Assembly: GCA_030830285.1 (NCBI GenBank)
Contig: JAURNF010000208.1
Coordinates: forward strand, 1-18,271
DNA from: Candidatus Kapaibacterium sp.
GTDB taxonomy: Bacteria > Bacteroidota > Ignavibacteria > Kapaibacteriales > Kapaibacteriaceae
Direction: 5' to 3'
DNA length: 18,271 bases
Part shown: positions 7,428 to 15,127 of the stretch, in pieces
How the letters are laid out: every line of letters starts with the position of its first letter
How positions within the stretch are numbered: position 1 is the stretch's first letter
Translations under genes and position numbers: made by a program
Notes under the pieces: model-generated
Told to the model about the DNA's origin: nothing
What the model saw: only the letters and a program-made list of their open reading frames with translations
Databases searched by the model: none

Positions 7428-8774
7428 ATGTTTGAATCCCTAAGCGACAAACTCGAATACGCCCTCAAGGCCATTCGAGGACAGAACAAACTCACCGAGG
7501 ATAACGTCGACGAAGCGTTGACGGAAGTTCGTCGTGCGTTACTTGACGCCGACGTCAACTTCGGCGTCACGAAGAAGTTCATCGACGATGTCAAGGAAAA
7601 GTCACTAGGCCTCGAGGTCAAAGGCAACGTCCTACCAGGACAGTTGATGATCAAGCTCATCCACGATGAGCTTGTTGCCCTCATGGGTTCCTCAAAGAGC
7701 GATCTTGCCATGGCTCCCCAGGCCCCAACCATCGTGATGGTTGCTGGTCTGCAGGGTTCGGGTAAGACAACGTTCTGCGGAAAGCTAGCCTTCAGCTTAA
7801 AGAAGAAGGGCAAGCAGCCGCTGCTCGTTGCCTGTGACATCTACCGTCCAGCTGCTGTCGATCAGTTGAAGTCGCTTGGCGCTTCGATGTCGCTCCCCGT
7901 CTTCTCAAAGGAAGACGCGAAGCCGGCTGAGATCGCAGCTGAGGCGCTCCAATACGCGAAGAAATACGGACGCGACGTTGTCATCGTTGACACGGCAGGC
8001 CGTCTGACGATCGACGAAGAGATGATGCAAGAGGTTGCCGACCTCAAGTCGCTGCTCTCACCGCATGAAATCCTCTTCGTGTGTGACGCAATGACGGGTC
8101 AGGACGCCGTGAATACTGCGCAAGCGTTTCATGAGCGACTCGAGCTCACGGGCGTTGTACTCACAAAGCTTGACGGCGATACCCGAGGCGGTGCGGCATT
8201 GTCGCTCCGTGCCGTTGTTGGCAAGCCAATCAAGTTCGTCGGTGTCGGCGAGAAGATCGATGCGCTGGAGCCGTTCTACCCAGAGCGGATCGCTTCGCGG
8301 ATCCTCGGCATGGGCGATATCGTAACACTCGTCGAAAAGGCGCAAGCGCAGATCGACGAGAAGGAAGCTGAACGCCTCGAAGAAAAGCTCAAGAAGAACC
8401 AGTTCACGTTTGAGGATTTCCTTGATCAGATGAAACTGATCAAGAAGATGGGTAACCTCCGTGACCTGCTCGGAATGATTCCTGGTGTCGACCGTGCATT
8501 GCGCGACGTGCAAATTGACGATCGTGCGTTTGGACGTGTTGAAGCCATCATCCTCTCGATGACCATGGAAGAGCGTGGAAATCCGCGTCTCCTCAATGGT
8601 AGCCGCCGCAAGCGCATTGCCACAGGTAGCGGCACATCGATTCAGGATGTCAATCGACTTATCAAGCAATTTGAAGACATGCAAAAGATGATGCGGAACA
8701 TGACCAAGGGAAAGATGGCGCAGATGGTGGGTAACCGTCAGCTGCCGCAATCTCCGTTTGGAACACGCCGCTGA
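7428..8774 (+). CDS. ffh: Signal recognition particle protein Ffh
   Basis: Ffh is the GTPase of the bacterial signal recognition particle. It binds SRP RNA and signal sequences and brings ribosomes to FtsY at the membrane. The 448-residue length is normal. The N domain (about 1-90) contains ALLDADVNFGV. The G domain shows the P-loop GLQGSGKT (107-114), CDIYRPAAVDQL, DTAGR (188-192) and TKLDG (246-250) with DTRGG. The M domain (about 325-430) includes LRDLLGMIPG and a methionine-rich end (MQKMMRNMTKGKM). The ATG at 7428 matches the conserved MFESLSDKL start; an upstream TTG at 7404 overlaps the -7 element and is rejected. The gene is followed after 37 bases by rpsP, a common arrangement. Confidence 0.97.
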   Translation: MFESLSDKLEYALKAIRGQNKLTEDNVDEALTEVRRALLDADVNFGVTKKFIDDVKEKSLGLEVKGNVLPGQLMIKLIHDELVALMGSSKSDLAMAPQAPTIVMVAGLQGSGKTTFCGKLAFSLKKKGKQPLLVACDIYRPAAVDQLKSLGASMSLPVFSKEDAKPAEIAAEALQYAKKYGRDVVIVDTAGRLTIDEEMMQEVADLKSLLSPHEILFVCDAMTGQDAVNTAQAFHERLELTGVVLTKLDGDTRGGAALSLRAVVGKPIKFVGVGEKIDALEPFYPERIASRILGMGDIVTLVEKAQAQIDEKEAERLEEKLKKNQFTFEDFLDQMKLIKKMGNLRDLLGMIPGVDRALRDVQIDDRAFGRVEAIILSMTMEERGNPRLLNGSRRKRIATGSGTSIQDVNRLIKQFEDMQKMMRNMTKGKMAQMVGNRQLPQSPFGTRR

Positions 8775-8811
8775 TTCACTTTTTTCACCCTTTGTTTCCT
8801 AGGGAGACATC

Positions 8812-9312
8812 ATGGTAAAACTCCGCTTGCGTCGCCGCGGTCGTAAGAAGGCTCCATTCTACGATATCGTTGCGATCGACGGACGCGCTCGTCGTGACGG
8901 CGCTTCGATTGAACGCGTTGGGTATATCGACCCAATGACAACACCAAAGAACGTCGTTCTCGACGTTTCACGTGCACTCTACTGGCTCAGCGTTGGTGCG
9001 CAGCCAACAGACATCGTGCAGCAGATTCTCAGCCGCGAGGGCGTATTGCTCCGTCGCCATCTTACCTTCAAGGGTAAGTCGGAAGCTGAAATCGACGCAG
9101 CAGTCGCACAGCACAAGGCAACCGCTCTTGCGCGCTACGACCGTCTGAAGAAGCGTCGTGCAGATCGCGACAAGGCACGCGCAGAAGCTGCGAAGACTCC
9201 AGTCGTCGTGGACGAGCCGGCACCAGCAGCAGTTGAAGAAGCTGCAGCACCTGCCGAAGAGCCAACTCCGGAGTCAACTCCAGACGCAGCACCAGAGGCA
9301 GCAGCAGAGTAA
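8812..9312 (+). CDS. rpsP: 30S ribosomal protein S16 with long acidic Ala/Pro/Glu tail
   Basis: S16 is a small-subunit assembly protein. Residues 1-80 carry the conserved core (MVKLRLRRRGRKKAPFYDIV, RRDGASIERVGYIDP, ALYWLSVGAQPTDIV). A helical charged stretch (about 85-127) and a low-complexity tail of Ala, Pro and Glu (about 130-166) bring it to 166 residues, about twice the 80-90 of E. coli. Long S16 tails are known in the Bacteroidota group. The start is clear: AGGGAG at 8801-8806 lies five bases before ATG. It closes the ffh-rpsP unit. The usual followers rimM, trmD and rplS are absent, and a strong terminator comes instead. Confidence 0.96.
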   Translation: MVKLRLRRRGRKKAPFYDIVAIDGRARRDGASIERVGYIDPMTTPKNVVLDVSRALYWLSVGAQPTDIVQQILSREGVLLRRHLTFKGKSEAEIDAAVAQHKATALARYDRLKKRRADRDKARAEAAKTPVVVDEPAPAAVEEAAAPAEEPTPESTPDAAPEAAAE

Positions 9313-9335
9313 GGCACTGCACACATCGATTGTTC

Positions 9336-9370
9336 AAAGCGCGCGTTCGGTATCCGGACGCGCGCTTTTT
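9336..9370 (+). terminator. Intrinsic terminator of the ffh-rpsP unit
   Basis: A perfect 11-base stem (AAAGCGCGCGT at 9336-9346 with ACGCGCGCTTT at 9358-9368) encloses a smaller CGG-TAT-CCG hairpin and runs into five T residues. It lies 23 bases after the rpsP stop. Confidence 0.9.
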
Positions 9371-9384
9371 CGTTCGAGGTCTCG

Positions 9385-9834
9385 ATGTGCTGGTCCGTAA
9401 CTTCGCGCATGCTCCACCACACCATTGCAGATCGCTACGTGCGCCAGCGCACGATGTACGGACGCCTTCTTCGCATGTGCTTTGCACTTGCAGGCATGTT
9501 TTGGATCGTGATTTATCTCCAGCCCATCGAGGCGCATGCTGCACTGCGGTCTGGCCAATCCGTCATCTACTTCATCTTGATGACGGTATGGGGTCTGGAC
9601 TACATGCGCGAGCAGCGCAGACTCACGTTGATCATCACTGCAGCCAACCAACGTGGCATACCACCGTGTGAACTTGAGTTTGCTGCCGTTGCCGATCGGG
9701 CATCATTGTTTTCAATGCTTACTCCATCACGTGGCATCGCCGGTATCGTCTTCCCAGTGATCTTCACTGCAGGTCTAGTCACAGCGTACGTGTTGGTGAT
9801 ACTCCAGTACTTCTCGGCACTTAGCCGACTCTAA
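9385..9834 (+). CDS. Unrecognised small membrane protein with three predicted helices
   Basis: I do not recognise this family. From the ATG at 9385 the product has 149 residues; a GAGGT lies four bases upstream. ATG at 9409 and at 9454 are other possible starts. Hydrophobic segments that could cross the membrane are at about 29-48 (LLRMCFALAGMFWIVIYL), 56-74 (SGQSVIYFILMTVWGLDYM) and 117-142 (GIAGIVFPVIFTAGLVTAYV onward). The loop between the second and third is polar and basic. The gene follows the rpsP terminator and ends 14 bases before the CDF transporter gene on the same strand, so the two may be cotranscribed and may work together; that is inference only. Confidence 0.65.
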   Translation: MCWSVTSRMLHHTIADRYVRQRTMYGRLLRMCFALAGMFWIVIYLQPIEAHAALRSGQSVIYFILMTVWGLDYMREQRRLTLIITAANQRGIPPCELEFAAVADRASLFSMLTPSRGIAGIVFPVIFTAGLVTAYVLVILQYFSALSRL

Positions 9835-9848
9835 TACTTTCCGATCGT

Positions 9849-10835
9849 ATGCTTTCACGCGACATCATGACTCAGACGCTGCGCCAGCTCCTTCGAAGGG
9901 ACACACCGCAGTACGCGTCATTTGTGTCGCTTGTGGCATGCATTGTTCTGGCTCTCACAACGATCGGCATTGGCGTACTCGAGGACTCGCTGATTGTAAC
10001 GACAAACGGGTACCTCGCACTCATTGACATTGGAACGTCGCTGCTGTTTCTCGCTGCTGTGCAGCAGTCAATGCGTCGCCCCGATCTGACGTTCAACTAT
10101 GGCTACGGCAAGTATGAGAGTTTAGCGATTCTGCTCAGTGCTAACCTCCTGTTCGCACTGAGTATCTACACGTTATCGCAGGCCGTCCATCTGGTGATTC
10201 AGCCGGAAGCACACCAAGCGTCGATCTTCCCAATTGCGTGGAGTACGATCTCTCTGTTTATCATGCGGTGGACGGGTCGGTTACTGCGACGGTACGCAAA
10301 TCGTTTCCATATGCCGATGCTGAAGTACGACGCGGAACTCTGGCGAACCGACTCATGGATGGAGCTTGGCGTGTTGTCGTCACTCATCCTCAGCGCTGGA
10401 CTTCAGCTCGCTGGCTACATCGCACTCGGTGCAACGCTTGATGCACTGGTATCGGTTGCGCTCATCGTCGTTGCACTGAAGGTGCCACTCAAGCACGGAC
10501 GTGAGGCATTCCGTCAGCTCCTAGACCGGACGCTGCCCGATGAGATGCAGTACGAAATCCTTGGCGTGATTGCAGAGAATCACGATCGGATGTGCGAGTT
10601 CAAGAGCGTCCACACTCGACAATCAGGTAAGGACATCTTCATCGAGATTGATCTTGTGATGCCATACGATTACCGACTCGAAGAGCTCTATACGCTTGAA
10701 TCAACGATTCTCGACAAGCTCCACGGATCGTTCCCAACAGCAATCCCCCGCGTGTACGTAACGCCATGCGATCGATCATGCGACCACTCTACCGGCACAA
10801 CATGTCCGGTAAAGCGCGCAGCCTTGCAAGCATAA
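9849..10835 (+). CDS. Cation diffusion facilitator family protein with altered metal site
   Basis: The 328-residue protein aligns along its length with FieF-type divalent-cation exporters: about six membrane helices, then a cytosolic domain (about 215-306). Familiar stretches are LIDIGTSLLFL (helix 2), NYGYGKYESLA (83-93), the helix-5 region around 161-178, REAFRQLLDRTLPDE and HTRQSGKDIFIEIDLVMP. Compared from memory with FieF, the transport site D-x3-D / H-x3-D keeps only Asp60 and Asp168; the partners are Leu56 and Leu164. The cytosolic metal ligands also differ. The C-terminus has C307, C311, H313 and C319, a possible extra metal site. It may carry another cation or have lost transport. 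The ATG at 9849 has no clear ribosome site; ATG at 9867 is an alternative. It converges with the OmpA-type gene six bases away. Confidence 0.85.
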   Translation: MLSRDIMTQTLRQLLRRDTPQYASFVSLVACIVLALTTIGIGVLEDSLIVTTNGYLALIDIGTSLLFLAAVQQSMRRPDLTFNYGYGKYESLAILLSANLLFALSIYTLSQAVHLVIQPEAHQASIFPIAWSTISLFIMRWTGRLLRRYANRFHMPMLKYDAELWRTDSWMELGVLSSLILSAGLQLAGYIALGATLDALVSVALIVVALKVPLKHGREAFRQLLDRTLPDEMQYEILGVIAENHDRMCEFKSVHTRQSGKDIFIEIDLVMPYDYRLEELYTLESTILDKLHGSFPTAIPRVYVTPCDRSCDHSTGTTCPVKRAALQA

Positions 10836-10841
10836 TGCGCG

Positions 10842-12974
10842 TTAGCGACCCCGCTTAACTTCGATTTGTACTGTACGGCTGAGGAATCGCTCTTCAGGTG
10901 TCTCGTACGAATTAATTCCTGGCGGGAACCTGTCAGTACGGATCTCATTGCACTGCAGCTCGACGCGCTTCTTCACGTTTGCACGAATCACACCGCACAC
11001 AGCATCAGCGCGTTTCTGCGACAGCTTCTTGTTGAACTCGGCATTGCCCAGCATATCGGCGAATCCACGCACGATTACTGTTGAGCCAGCAGGAAGATTC
11101 TCCAAGAATGTTGAAATCTGCTGTTGTGCGATTGGCGTAATCTGATCACTTGCGATATCGAACAAAGTCAGCGTCAATCGTTCAAGCTCAGTACTTACCG
11201 TGTCCTTCCGAACAGGGATTGTCGTGACAGCTGATGCTGTCGCGTTGCGAATGCCACCAACACGAAGTGACACATTGATTGGTGTTGCATGCTGCATCGC
11301 GTCAGCGACAATCGTTGTGAGCGGTTGGGTAATCTCAGTTGGAACACCCTTGCCTGACTGCGAGAAGAGCACGGTCGCACCTGACGTTGCTTGCAGACTC
11401 CAGTCTGTTACATAGCGCTGTGATGTTCCCAAAGGGTCGAATGTAATCTTTGGCGGATCGATTGTGCGTGCTTCGTTAAAGCGACGCTTCGCCACCGATC
11501 CAAGCAGACGCACGTCAGAAGGAATGATCTCGACGCGGCGGTTTTCCGAATAACCCGATTCGCTCTGCTGACGTGTTGGACGTTCTGGAGCGCAGGTAGC
11601 CGAACCGCTTTCGATTGTAATACGGGACTCGGAGATGTTCCATACACGAACGAGGTAATTCTTCACCGCTTGCGCACGATTTCGCGCAAGGTCGCAATCA
11701 CCACCTTCTGTTGTTGGATCAGCCGTACCACGCAGTCGGATCGATGCTTCTGGCATCGCGGTCATCCGCTCACCAAGGATGTTGAGAATGTCACGGTGAA
11801 CAGCGGTAGTGCGCGGTGCTACGTCCGACAACTTGAACTCAGCTGATGAAGCAACCTGGTGGTACCGGAACGACAGCGAGATGGCTTGCGACTCGAAGAA
11901 TACCACTGGTAGAATTGGCAATGCTTCCGTGATGAACTGCGTCGACACATTGATCACGAACTCCGACTTCTGTGATCCATCAGGATAGACTGCACGGGCC
12001 GCAATTGCAGCATTGATCTCAGGCGGCAGCGGACGGAACAATGTGTCTGTGCGGTAGAGCCGCTCTGTGATTGTCACAAGATCTTCGCCCACGACTGTGT
12101 CGATCGTGATGCGCTCGATTCCATCAGCACGACGTTCCTGCGCGTCTGGATTGACATCAACGATGAGCGAATCAATGAATGACTCACGCTTGCGATCAAC
12201 CGGCATCGGTGGCTCTGGCGCATTGAGCGAGAATGCTAGGCTCGCACCAACCCGCAGGAGGTTCGCCTTCCACGGCAGATCCGTGTGAAGATCATTGAGG
12301 CCCATCGTGTAGAGCACTTCAGGCGTAAGAACAACCGAGTGGTTGTCCGTCATCGGTATGTCGAATCCCAGACCAACGACTGCACCGAGGATCGGCGAGC
12401 GCATTCCTTCCAATTCAACGTTACTCAACTCATTCCGCGTGCGACGTCCATTCTCGAACGTCCCTGTGCCTGGAACAATGAGTGTCTCTTTCTGTGAGAA
12501 TGTCGCTGGCGACATGAATCCCGCGGAGCCACCGAACATCAGACGAAGCGGCGACGTGATGCGCCAATCAAACAGGAGCTCGCCCCCTACCCAACCAAGC
12601 CGTGTATCGAGAGTGTGGCGTGTTACACCCTCCGTTGCGTTGGTAACGAAGATTGCTTGGTCAACCGAAAATGTTGCATCATAGGACGCGTACGTGCCAC
12701 GCAGCGTAAGCCGCAGAGCCTTGCCAAGTTCCTGACGTAGGAAGATGGACAAGGCTGGTCCGATACCTTGTGCTGTAGAGTAACCACCACAGCATGTTGG
12801 CGCTTGTGGAAGCACGATGTCGCCGCTATGCATCGCGTAACCACCGTTGATGCTCATGCCCAGTTGAAAGAGCGAGACATCCTCTGGTGTATCGACTTTC
12901 CACCACTGAGATGTGGCAGTGCTAATGCTGAAGCACGCCAAGATGCTTGCAGCTACAACGAATCGTCGCATCAT
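10842..12974 (-). CDS. Outer-membrane protein with beta-barrel-like N-terminus and two OmpA-like domains
   Basis: The 710-residue product starts with a signal peptide (about 1-22, cut near ATSQ). Residues about 35-250 look like a small outer-membrane barrel (alternating strands, GAVVGLGFDI, LLRVGASLAFSL). A linker follows, then a first OmpA-like domain (about 390-485; IRLRGTADP, LARNRAQAVKNYL, ENRRVEI). After a beta-rich middle part comes a second, more canonical domain (about 605-708; IVRGFADMLGNAEFNKKLSQ, KRADAV, SRTVQIEV). Asp640 and Arg655 sit where OmpA domains hold the meso-diaminopimelate of peptidoglycan, so the protein probably ties the outer membrane to the wall. GGAGG lies six bases before the ATG at 12974, and the start overlaps the WD40 gene stop as ATGA, suggesting coupled translation. 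Confidence 0.85.
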   Translation of the reverse strand: MMRRFVVAASILACFSISTATSQWWKVDTPEDVSLFQLGMSINGGYAMHSGDIVLPQAPTCCGGYSTAQGIGPALSIFLRQELGKALRLTLRGTYASYDATFSVDQAIFVTNATEGVTRHTLDTRLGWVGGELLFDWRITSPLRLMFGGSAGFMSPATFSQKETLIVPGTGTFENGRRTRNELSNVELEGMRSPILGAVVGLGFDIPMTDNHSVVLTPEVLYTMGLNDLHTDLPWKANLLRVGASLAFSLNAPEPPMPVDRKRESFIDSLIVDVNPDAQERRADGIERITIDTVVGEDLVTITERLYRTDTLFRPLPPEINAAIAARAVYPDGSQKSEFVINVSTQFITEALPILPVVFFESQAISLSFRYHQVASSAEFKLSDVAPRTTAVHRDILNILGERMTAMPEASIRLRGTADPTTEGGDCDLARNRAQAVKNYLVRVWNISESRITIESGSATCAPERPTRQQSESGYSENRRVEIIPSDVRLLGSVAKRRFNEARTIDPPKITFDPLGTSQRYVTDWSLQATSGATVLFSQSGKGVPTEITQPLTTIVADAMQHATPINVSLRVGGIRNATASAVTTIPVRKDTVSTELERLTLTLFDIASDQITPIAQQQISTFLENLPAGSTVIVRGFADMLGNAEFNKKLSQKRADAVCGVIRANVKKRVELQCNEIRTDRFPPGINSYETPEERFLSRTVQIEVKRGR

Positions 12975-15058
12975 CGTGAACCTCCGGCAACAATGATGCT
13001 TGATGATTGCGTTGGTGTTTCAACCACAACGAAACCGACACCTGAAAGCACATCCCATGGAATGGTGCGCTCTACCGTGCGCTGGCGCTGCTCAGCACCT
13101 GTTGCGCGATCAGTCCACAGTGCTCTACCAAGAATGTCGTAGAGTGTGAATACGGCCGACGCCGTCTCTGCAAGATCGCAGTTGATGCGGATGCCTTCGC
13201 GCGTTGATCTCCAACGCAGGATCAGCGGTGTTCCGAGCGATGTGTACAGTCGAGGATCTGTTCCTGATCGACAGATACCTCGCACAAGCACTGGCTGATA
13301 CGAAGTTTCTGTGCGCATACCAGGACCCTTGCCAATTTGCGTTACGCGCGTAATCTGAAGTGCCGTCACACTGTCTTGTCCGAGCGTTGCAACAAAGCTG
13401 ATCGTACCGAGCACCACATCAGCTGTTGGTAACGCGACTTGTATCTCGAGCTGCTCACGACTTCTGCGGATACCGGCTGTGTCGGTGACCACGTCTTCGA
13501 TGACGTCGATCTGCGAGAACGTAGAGGATGTGCGATGAAGAATTGACGGGTCATATTCAATCCGCAAACGTACGCTGTCGATATCTGCGAGATCAAGAAA
13601 CTGCGCAGCTTCGAGTCCGACCGATAGCGTCGTCGATTCACGAATATCCAATGTGTCGCCAGTGGTTGTAAACCTCGCAAACGCAGGAGGCGGCGGTGCG
13701 ATCGTAAACGCACCGCTTGTATCCGATTGAAGCACCACTTCGAGTACTTGCCAGATACGTGCCGTGCCATCGCGAGACGTCGTGAGCAGACGTTCTCCCT
13801 TGCGATCCCATCGCACAATAAGTACATCATCACCGTGCTGCAGCGATGCCACGACACGTCCAGTTGCAATCTGATGTACGCGCGCAAAGTTGTCGTCTGA
13901 TGCACCTGCGACATGCGCCCCATCTGGCGTAAAGGCAACCATGCGAACTGCTCCGCGATACCCACGGAGTGTAGCAACGAGGTCACCGTTGGTTGCATTC
14001 CACACTGTTACCGTGGAGTCTGCCATACCAACTGCGATGCGCGTACCATCGGCTGAGTATGCAACGCTGCGCACGCCTTCGCGAGGCGACGATGCACTCC
14101 AGATGCGCTTTGCAGAGTCACTCTTCCACACATGGATTGATGCGTCACCACCAATGGTGCAGATCGAAGTTCCATCCGGCGAGAACGCACCCGAAATCAC
14201 ACCTGTCGTCTGCTGGTTGTACGTAAGAGGCAGACCGACGTTGCGGCCGTATACACGAGCTTCGAATGCGGACAACAACACGCGCGTCGCGTTGGCGTTG
14301 ACATTCATGTCATCGAGTGTAGATCCGGCGTTATGTGTTGCCCGTGGAGTTGTCGAAGGGAGATTGAACACACGAACACGGTTGTCATCGCAACGCGTAA
14401 AGAGCCATGCGCCCGTTGAATCGATCTCGACCTTTGTAACAATGTCTGGATGACGCAGTGTCGACCGCAACGTAAGCGTTCGTGCATCGAACACGAGCGC
14501 AGCGTTATCATCCGACCCTGTGACGATGGTAGAGCTATCAGCACTCCATCGAACGCTGTAGTACGACGCCCGTGCACCCGGTAGCGTCTGGAGAGGGCTG
14601 GAAGCCGAAACACGCGAATCCCAAATATGGGGATCTGCAGCAACGCTAACGACGCGTTCGTTCGAGGGCGACCACCACGCATCGGTAACGGGGTTACCGT
14701 GGCCACGGTAGACAATGTTGTCTTCGGCGCGGGGCGGACGCAGCTGCGTCACACGTACACGGAAGAACGTCGAGAGTCCGACTGTTCGGATATCCCATAC
14801 GAATGAACCACCACGTGCGCTGTCGGCAATGATCGTCCACGACAGTCCGTTGTTTGACGAGTAGTCAAGTCGCACAGCCGTGGTATCGTCGACACCATCC
14901 CAGCGGATTGTGATCTCCGATACGCGAGGAGTGTAATACACTTCCCCTCCGACAGGCTCAAGCAAGCGCAGAACTGCACTCGAATCTCCCTGCGCAGATA
15001 TGGCAGGACAGATCCAACATGCGAGCGTAAGTGCGATCCCCAGACGTAGCAACATCAC
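12971..15058 (-). CDS. Secreted eight-bladed WD40 protein with cohesin-like and type IX-like C-terminal parts
   Basis: This 695-residue protein has a signal peptide (about 1-22, ending AISAQ), then an Ig-like domain (about 30-108) typical of secreted proteins of this group. Eight WD40-like repeats (about 115-147, 155-191, 198-232, 239-270, 278-311, 320-354, 361-396, 402-437) would close a beta-propeller. Residues about 455-590 resemble a cohesin-type sandwich (VRLRIEYDPSILH). The end (about 622-695; FTLYDILGRALW, VGFVVVETP) looks like a type IX sorting domain but lacks the usual PNP-type opening. The GTG at 15058 is followed directly by ATG at 15055; GGAGG lies six bases before GTG, nine before ATG. 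Function is unknown. The coupled OmpA-type gene downstream suggests that both products act together at the envelope. Confidence 0.8.
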   Translation of the reverse strand: MMLLRLGIALTLACWICPAISAQGDSSAVLRLLEPVGGEVYYTPRVSEITIRWDGVDDTTAVRLDYSSNNGLSWTIIADSARGGSFVWDIRTVGLSTFFRVRVTQLRPPRAEDNIVYRGHGNPVTDAWWSPSNERVVSVAADPHIWDSRVSASSPLQTLPGARASYYSVRWSADSSTIVTGSDDNAALVFDARTLTLRSTLRHPDIVTKVEIDSTGAWLFTRCDDNRVRVFNLPSTTPRATHNAGSTLDDMNVNANATRVLLSAFEARVYGRNVGLPLTYNQQTTGVISGAFSPDGTSICTIGGDASIHVWKSDSAKRIWSASSPREGVRSVAYSADGTRIAVGMADSTVTVWNATNGDLVATLRGYRGAVRMVAFTPDGAHVAGASDDNFARVHQIATGRVVASLQHGDDVLIVRWDRKGERLLTTSRDGTARIWQVLEVVLQSDTSGAFTIAPPPPAFARFTTTGDTLDIRESTTLSVGLEAAQFLDLADIDSVRLRIEYDPSILHRTSSTFSQIDVIEDVVTDTAGIRRSREQLEIQVALPTADVVLGTISFVATLGQDSVTALQITRVTQIGKGPGMRTETSYQPVLVRGICRSGTDPRLYTSLGTPLILRWRSTREGIRINCDLAETASAVFTLYDILGRALWTDRATGAEQRQRTVERTIPWDVLSGVGFVVVETPTQSSSIIVAGGSR

Positions 15059-15127
15059 TCGGTACCTCCCCGTGAACAGAACGAATGAATCTACGACAGG
15101 GGCATGGTTACAGCAACGATATTCTCG

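Noticed and set aside
8058..8750. Open frame of 230 codons on the minus strand
   Set aside because: It lies opposite the conserved ffh G and M domains; His/Leu/Arg-rich shadow without a ribosome site or domain.
9230..9312. Repeat-like GCAGCA-type sequence at the rpsP end
   Set aside because: It is explained by the Ala/Glu/Pro codons of the S16 tail and is not a DNA repeat element.
9158..9400. Gln-rich open frame across the end of rpsP
   Set aside because: It is an out-of-frame reading of the Ala/Pro/Glu codons of the S16 tail and runs through the terminator.
10800..10860. Possible bidirectional terminator between the CDF and OmpA-type genes
   Set aside because: Only a four-base stem without T-runs is present in or around the six-base gap.
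13366..14453. Overlapping open frames on both strands within the WD40 gene
   Set aside because: The sense frame shows clear WD40 repeats throughout; the others are out-of-frame shadows of a repeat-rich gene.
15059..15127. Promoter for the WD40-OmpA pair
   Set aside because: TATCGTTG on the minus strand is one base off the -7 consensus, but no TTG lies at the right distance upstream.
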